Source of the DNA: Dactylosporangium aurantiacum
Lineage (GTDB): Bacteria; Actinomycetota; Actinomycetes; Mycobacteriales; Micromonosporaceae
Length of the DNA: 64,000 nucleotides
Reading direction: 5' to 3'
Assembly: GCF_000716715.1 (NCBI RefSeq)
Contig: NZ_JNYJ01000040.1
Span: 1-64,000, forward strand
Below, in pieces: positions 59,847 to 64,000 of this stretch (position 1 is its first letter; each line of letters begins with the position of its first letter). Under the pieces are notes generated by a model. It saw only the letters and a program-made list of their open reading frames with translations. It had not been told where the DNA came from and made no database searches. Position numbers and translations under genes: made by a program.

Positions 59847-61118
59847 ATGACGACCGCACTGGTCAGGCCCGTCACACTGCCCACCGGAGTCGCCTTCGCC
59901 GGCACCGGGCTGGCGTTCGCGTCGCTGTACCTGGCGGCCGGCGCACCGACGCCGCTGCTGGTGCTGTTCGAGCGGGAGTGGGGCTTCGCCCCGTGGGTGC
60001 TCACGGTCGCGTTCGCCGCGTACGCGTTCGGCCTGCTCGCCTCGCTGCTCGTGGTCGGGTCGCTGTCCGACCACGTGGGGCGGCGGCCGGTCCTGGTCGG
60101 CGCCCTCAGCGTCGAGGTCGCCGCCATGCTCATGTTCGTGTTCGCCCCGGACATCGGCTGGGTGATCGCCGCCCGCGTCGTGCAGGGCGTCGCCACGGGC
60201 GCGGCGAGCAGCGCGTTCACCGCCGCGCTCGTCGAGCTGGCGCCGCCGCACCGCAAGCGGCTCGGCACCGTCGTCGCGGGCGCCGCCCCGGCCGGCGGGC
60301 TCGGCCTGGGCGCGCTGCTGACCGGCGCGGCCGTGCAGTTCACCCACTCGGCGAACCTCATCGTCTTCGGCGCCCTCACCGTCGTCATGGTCCTCGGCAC
60401 GCTCACCGCCGCGTTCTCCGGCGAGACCGCGACCCGCCGCGCCGGCGCCCTCGACTCGCTCCGGCCCCGCGTCACGGTGCCCCGCGCCGCCCGCCGCGAG
60501 TTCACCGCCGCCATCCCGGTGCACCTGGCCAGCTGGATGTTCGCCGGCCTGTTCATGGGGCTCGCCCCGACGATCGTGCGCGACATCTTCCACCTCGACA
60601 GCGGCCTGCTCAACGGCGCCACCGCGTTCCTGCCGCCCGCGTCGGCCGCCGTCGCCGGGTACGTGCTGGGCCGCCAGCACCCCCGCCGCACCATCCTGCT
60701 CGGCGGCGCCGCGGTGCTGCTCGGCGCCGCGGTCGTCCTCACCGGCGTCGGCACCGTCACGCTGCCCCTGGTGTGGGCCGGCGGGGTCATCGGCGGCGCC
60801 GGGTTCGGCGCGACGTTCTCCGGGGCGCTGCGCGCCGTCGGTCCCCTCGCCGAGAGCCACCAGCGGGCCGGGCTGTTCGCCGCCGTGTTCCTCGTCGCGT
60901 ACCTGTCCTTCGGGGTGCCGGCGATCGTCGCCGGGCAGCTCGTCGCGCCGCTCGGCCTGCACGCCACGGTCGAGCTCTACGGCGCCGCGATCCTCGCCGC
61001 GGCGGCGGCCGGGCTGCTGACCCAGTGGCGGCTGACCCGCGCCGCGGAAACCCCTCAGGTCCCGACCGGTCACGCCGATGGGGACACGACCGGAGCCCGA
61101 GCGAGGGAGTACGCGTGA
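59847..61118 (+). CDS. MFS transporter (drug exporter type)
   Basis: 423 aa, twelve helices. The conserved motif A loop is GSLSDHVGRRPVLVGAL and the motif C-like glycine pattern is present in the fifth helix (PAGGLGLGALLTGAAV). DHA1-like drug:H+ antiporter appearance. Controlled by the adjacent TetR. Its stop overlaps the next gene start (GTGA). Confidence 0.93.
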   Translation: MTTALVRPVTLPTGVAFAGTGLAFASLYLAAGAPTPLLVLFEREWGFAPWVLTVAFAAYAFGLLASLLVVGSLSDHVGRRPVLVGALSVEVAAMLMFVFAPDIGWVIAARVVQGVATGAASSAFTAALVELAPPHRKRLGTVVAGAAPAGGLGLGALLTGAAVQFTHSANLIVFGALTVVMVLGTLTAAFSGETATRRAGALDSLRPRVTVPRAARREFTAAIPVHLASWMFAGLFMGLAPTIVRDIFHLDSGLLNGATAFLPPASAAVAGYVLGRQHPRRTILLGGAAVLLGAAVVLTGVGTVTLPLVWAGGVIGGAGFGATFSGALRAVGPLAESHQRAGLFAAVFLVAYLSFGVPAIVAGQLVAPLGLHATVELYGAAILAAAAAGLLTQWRLTRAAETPQVPTGHADGDTTGARAREYA

Positions 61119-61306
61119 ACGTCGGCCAGATCGCCTCGTCCATCACCTTCAGCGTCCCGCCCGCCGGCCGCGGCGTCGACCCGGCCACCGCCCAGGCCCA
61201 GGTCAACGCGCAGGCGGACACGCTGAGCGCGCTCATGGGCAGCCGCCACAACACGACCGTGGCCAGCAGCGTCTCCGACGGCAAGGGCGTCGACATCTAC
61301 GTGTAG
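61115..61306 (+). CDS. Small hypothetical protein, 63 aa
   Basis: VNVGQIASSITFSVPPAGRG, Ala/Gln-rich centre, ends GVDIYV. GTGA overlap with the exporter stop plus a GAGGGAG site support translation as part of the exporter operon. No family recognised. Confidence 0.6.
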   Translation: MNVGQIASSITFSVPPAGRGVDPATAQAQVNAQADTLSALMGSRHNTTVASSVSDGKGVDIYV

Positions 61307-61310
61307 CGGC

Positions 61311-61316
61311 TAGATT
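61311..61316 (+). promoter_or_regulatory. TAGATT -10 box of the VOC gene
   Basis: TANNNT box 7 nt before ATG 61324. Confidence 0.5.
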
Positions 61317-61323
61317 CGGTCGG

Positions 61324-61992
61324 ATGAACCGGCAGGAGCTCAGCGACGCGGTGTCCGACGCGGGGTGGCGGTACGTCCTCGGCACCCTCATGACCACGGT
61401 GCCGGTCGGCTCCGTCGCCGAGGCGGCGCGGGTCGCGGCCCGGTGCGCGGCCGCCGCCGGCCCCGACGCCGACGGGCACCTGTGGCTGGACCTGCGCGCC
61501 GACCACGTCCAGGTGAGCCTGCGGACGATCGGCGAGGGCCGGCCCGGCGAGCGGGACGTCGCGCTCGCCCGGGCCGTCACCGATGCGCTGCGCGAGGCCG
61601 GCCTCGCCACCGTCCCGGCGACGGGGCGCGCCGTGCAGCTGCTCGAGATCGCCGTCGACGCCCTCGACATCCCGGCGGTCCGCCCGTTCTGGAAGGCGGT
61701 CCTCGGCTACGCCGACGAACCCGGCGTCGCCGACGACCCGGGCGCCGCGGTCGCCGACCCGCACCGGCTCGGCCCGACCGTGTGGTTCCAGCAGATGACC
61801 GAGCCGCGCACCGAACGCAACCGGATCCACCTCGACATCAGCGTCCCGCACGACGCGGCCGCCGACCGGATCGCCGCCGCCCTCGCCGCCGGCGGCGTCC
61901 TGGTGTCCGAGGCGGCGGCACCCGCGTACTGGATCCTCGCCGACGCCGAGGGCAACGAGGTCTGCGTCACCACCTGGCAGGGGCGCGACTGA
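61324..61992 (+). CDS. Fusion of pterin-4a-carbinolamine-dehydratase-like and VOC (glyoxalase) domains
   Basis: 222 aa. The first half (DADGHLWLDLRADHVQVSLR; LTDA-type helices) is like the PCD fold; from about 112 a VOC/Glyoxalase_6 domain follows (FWKAVLGYADEP; RNRIHLDISVPHDAA; WILADAEGNEVCVTTW). Metal-ligand positions H and E are seen. Fusion of these two modules recurs in actinobacteria; function unknown. Confidence 0.88.
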   Translation: MNRQELSDAVSDAGWRYVLGTLMTTVPVGSVAEAARVAARCAAAAGPDADGHLWLDLRADHVQVSLRTIGEGRPGERDVALARAVTDALREAGLATVPATGRAVQLLEIAVDALDIPAVRPFWKAVLGYADEPGVADDPGAAVADPHRLGPTVWFQQMTEPRTERNRIHLDISVPHDAAADRIAAALAAGGVLVSEAAAPAYWILADAEGNEVCVTTWQGRD

Positions 61993-62858
61993 TGCGCGCG
62001 GTCACCCGCGACGGCGACGTGTTCGCCGACGGGGCGGTCGCCGACATGGTCGCCGCGGCCCGCCTGCCGCATCCCCCGGTGGGCGTCGCCGAGCTGCGCC
62101 GCGGCTCCCGGGACCGCGCCGCGGCCCGCCCGCCCGGCCCGGCGATGCCGGCCGAGGACCGCACGGTCGGCGGGGTCGGCGTCCGCGTGTACCGGCAGGA
62201 CGGCCCCGGCGTCGTCGTCTTCGCCCACGGCGGCGGGTTCGTCCTCGGCGACCTCGACACGCACGACGCGTTCGCCCGCCGGATCGCCCACGCCACCGGC
62301 CGCACCGTCATGGCCGTGGACTACCGGCGGGCGCCGGAGCACCCGTTCCCCGCCGCCGTCGACGACGTCCTCACCGTGCTCGACCTGCAGCCGGCGGCGC
62401 GGGTCGCGGTCGCCGGGGACTCCGCCGGCGCGTTCCTCGCCGTGCAGGCGACCCTCGCCCGCCGGGACCGGGTCGACGCGCAGCTGCTCGTCTGCCCGCT
62501 CGCCGACGTCGGCCTCCCGGCCACCCAGCCGAGCGTCGCGGCGAAGGGCACCGGCTACACCCTGGACGTCGCCGAGCTGCGCGAGTGGATCGGCTGGTGG
62601 GCGCCGCACGGCGCGCCGGACCCCCTCCGGGCGGACCTCGCCGGGATGCCGCCGGCGCTGGTCGTCACCGCCGAGCACGACCCGCTGCGCGACGGCGGCG
62701 ACCTGTACGCGCGGCGCCTGGCCGCGGCCGGGGTGCCGGTCGTCCACCGGACCGAGCCCGGCCTGGTGCACAACTTCGCCCAGTCCGTGCACGCCTCCCC
62801 CGCCTGCGCCGAGGCCGACGCCCGCTGGCTCGCCGACGCCGCCCGGCTCCTGGCGTGA
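61992..62858 (+). CDS. Hormone-sensitive-lipase-type alpha/beta hydrolase
   Basis: 288 aa. HGGGFVLGDLDTHD gives the family-IV oxyanion motif, VAGDSAGAFLAV the nucleophile, and ALVVTAEHDPLRDGGDLYAR plus EPGLVHNFAQ the acid and His. ATG overlaps the VOC stop (TGATG), so it is translationally coupled. Carboxylesterase on short acyl esters. Confidence 0.93.
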   Translation: MRAVTRDGDVFADGAVADMVAAARLPHPPVGVAELRRGSRDRAAARPPGPAMPAEDRTVGGVGVRVYRQDGPGVVVFAHGGGFVLGDLDTHDAFARRIAHATGRTVMAVDYRRAPEHPFPAAVDDVLTVLDLQPAARVAVAGDSAGAFLAVQATLARRDRVDAQLLVCPLADVGLPATQPSVAAKGTGYTLDVAELREWIGWWAPHGAPDPLRADLAGMPPALVVTAEHDPLRDGGDLYARRLAAAGVPVVHRTEPGLVHNFAQSVHASPACAEADARWLADAARLLA

Positions 62859-63270
62859 GCGGACCCACGACCACCGGCGCGCCCGCAGCCACCGGCGGCA
62901 GCGGGGGCGGTGACAGCGGGGGCGGCGGGAGCGGGGCGCGGCTGCTGCGGCACGAGCGGTTGTCGGCGGCGCTGGCGCTGCGCGGTGACGACGCCGTCGC
63001 CGCGCTGGTCGACGGGGACGCCCGGCCCGGCGCGGCCGGCATCGGCGGGCGGACCGCGACCCTCGACGTCGCCGGGGTGCCCGTGTTCGTCAAGCAGGTC
63101 CCGGTCACCGCCCTGGACCTGCGCCACCCGCACTCGACCGCGAACCTGTTCGGGCTGCCGATGTGCTACCAGTACGGCGTCGGCTCGACCGGCTGACCGG
63201 GGCCTTCTTCGAGGCGCTCGTCGCGGGTGACAAGGCGACCCCGTACCCGCCCTACACGGGGAAGCTGTAG
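62855..63270 (+). pseudogene. Kinase-like gene with internal deletion
   Basis: GTG 62855 overlaps the esterase stop. The frame reads a normal-looking kinase-type N-terminal lobe (GIGGRTATLDVAGVPVFVKQ; STANLFGLPMCYQYGVGS) and stops abruptly at 63196. Only a few bases on, a different frame continues with GAFFEALVAGDKATPYPPYT and stop 63270, which looks like the family C-terminus. The 200-250 residues that should lie between are missing. This indicates a deletion with frame change. Confidence 0.6.
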
Positions 63271-64000
63271 GCCGGGCGGAAGCCCAGGAGGGCCGCGGCG
63301 GCGCTGGTGTCGATCGGCACCCGGCGGCCGGGCAGCGGGGCGCGGACCGGCACGCCCGGATGGTGCGCGGCGACCAGCTGCGCGGTCGGCAGCGGCGACA
63401 GTGTCTCGGCCGCGGCGAGGAACACCCGGTGGAACCCGCGCAGCGGCCGGGTCACCGCCAGCCACACCGCCTCGGCGGCGTCGTCGACGTGCAGGTACGC
63501 CCACGAGTTGCGGGCGCCCGACGCCGGGTCGGCGCGCACCTTCGCGGCGGCCTCGGCCAGGCGCGCCGTGTCCGCGGTGAACGGGAACCGCAGCGCGACC
63601 ACGTCGGTGCCGTACCGGCGGTGGACCATCTCGCCGGTGAGCTCGTCGACCGCCTTCGACAGCGCGTACGGGTCCTCGACCTGCGCCGGCGCCCGCTCGT
63701 CCAGCGGGTAGTACGGCGGGTGCAGCTCGTGCGGCGAGAAGGGCATGCCGAGCAGGGCGTAGCTGCTGGCCAGCACGGCCCGGGGCACGCCGCGGCGGGC
63801 GGCCTCGTCGAGCACCGCGAACGTGGCCCGGGTGTTGCCGCTGAACACGTCCAGGGCCGGGTCGCGTTCCGGCGACGGGATCGCCGCCAGGTGCACGACG
63901 GCGTCGGCGCCGCCGCGCAGCGCCTCGGCGACGACCGCCGGGTCACCGGCGTCGCCGACCACGACCGCCAGCCCGTCGGCCGGGAACGGATCCTTGGACA
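63252..64000 (-). CDS. NAD-dependent epimerase/dehydratase, 5' end beyond window
   Basis: Visible part about 249 residues, open to the window edge. DAVVHLAAIPSPERDP and catalytic YALSKAVDEL (SDR extended YxxxK), ALRFPF and SWAYLHVDDAAEAVWLAV are typical of extended SDRs. Missing N-terminal residues would hold the GxxGxxG. Convergent with the pseudogene, overlapping its end by 19 bp. Confidence 0.88.
   Translation of the reverse strand, partial: SKDPFPADGLAVVVGDAGDPAVVAEALRGGADAVVHLAAIPSPERDPALDVFSGNTRATFAVLDEAARRGVPRAVLASSYALLGMPFSPHELHPPYYPLDERAPAQVEDPYALSKAVDELTGEMVHRRYGTDVVALRFPFTADTARLAEAAAKVRADPASGARNSWAYLHVDDAAEAVWLAVTRPLRGFHRVFLAAAETLSPLPTAQLVAAHHPGVPVRAPLPGRRVPIDTSAAAALLGFRPAYSFPV

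Noticed and set aside
1..64000. tRNA, rRNA, integrase or transposase genes
   Set aside because: No conserved rRNA or tRNA sequence and no transposase or integrase domain was recognised in any frame.

Overview
The window is a GC-rich actinobacterial chromosome segment. Strong G/C third positions, frequent GTG and TTG starts, secreted glucanases with ricin-type (CBM13) lectin domains, a DUF6343 protein, an EcsC protein, a class F sortase and a DUF574-type SAM methyltransferase point to a soil actinomycete. A member of the Micromonosporaceae is the best guess, but that is inference from gene content. I saw no rRNA, tRNA, CRISPR array, phage or transposase genes. It looks like ordinary but regulation-rich chromosomal arm sequence.

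Layout. 0-5 kb: a truncated secreted GH16 glucanase, a PadR regulator translationally coupled to a frameshifted membrane protein, and a three-gene minus-strand set (unknown beta-rich protein, signal-less trypsin-like protease, ureohydrolase-like protein). 5-11 kb: GNAT acetyltransferase, chemoreceptor, Vps62-like protein, and a stand-alone NRPS condensation-domain protein preceded by a 7-codon leader and a hairpin. 11-19 kb: LacI regulator facing a GH31 alpha-xylosidase, acyl-CoA-binding protein, serine hydrolase and membrane protein. 19-25 kb: PETase/cutinase-like hydrolase, BNR-repeat plus MoaD-like pair, large LAL (LuxR) regulator. 25-31.5 kb: two acyl-CoA catabolic operons (two acyl-CoA dehydrogenases, an acyl-CoA ligase, two SDRs) that share an operator. 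31.6-36 kb: GT1 glycosyltransferase, PS-10 peptidase and a non-coding repeat field. 36-39.5 kb: F5/8C-DUF1996 protein and GH64 glucanase. 39.6-45 kb: diguanylate cyclase and a glycolipid-like module (PIG-L deacetylase, GT4, PAP2, LPG-synthase-type membrane protein). 45-49.5 kb: bacterial PARG, small membrane proteins, a putative sortase substrate with a class F sortase, EcsC. 49.6-54 kb: MarR/FAD monooxygenase pair, a second serine hydrolase, an L,D-transpeptidase. 54-64 kb: SDRs, glutathionyl-hydroquinone-reductase-like enzyme, two TetR regulators with clear operators, MFS exporter, VOC protein, esterase, a deleted kinase-like pseudogene and a truncated epimerase.

How the genes work together. 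The clearest circuits are readable in the DNA. A GAGAGCGCTCTC palindrome occurs upstream of the GH16, DUF1996 and GH64 genes and implies one beta-1,3-glucan (fungal or algal wall) regulon spread over 39 kb. A TGCACT-type palindrome sits in front of both acyl-CoA operons. Paired TetR boxes lie in two divergent intergenic regions, and a MarR box lies in a third. Two nearly identical 93-nt micro-ORFs, each ending in an ATGA overlap with a following gene, act as apparent translational linkers. Many plus- and minus-strand genes show a TANNNT box 6-8 nt before the start codon, the signature of leaderless mRNAs.
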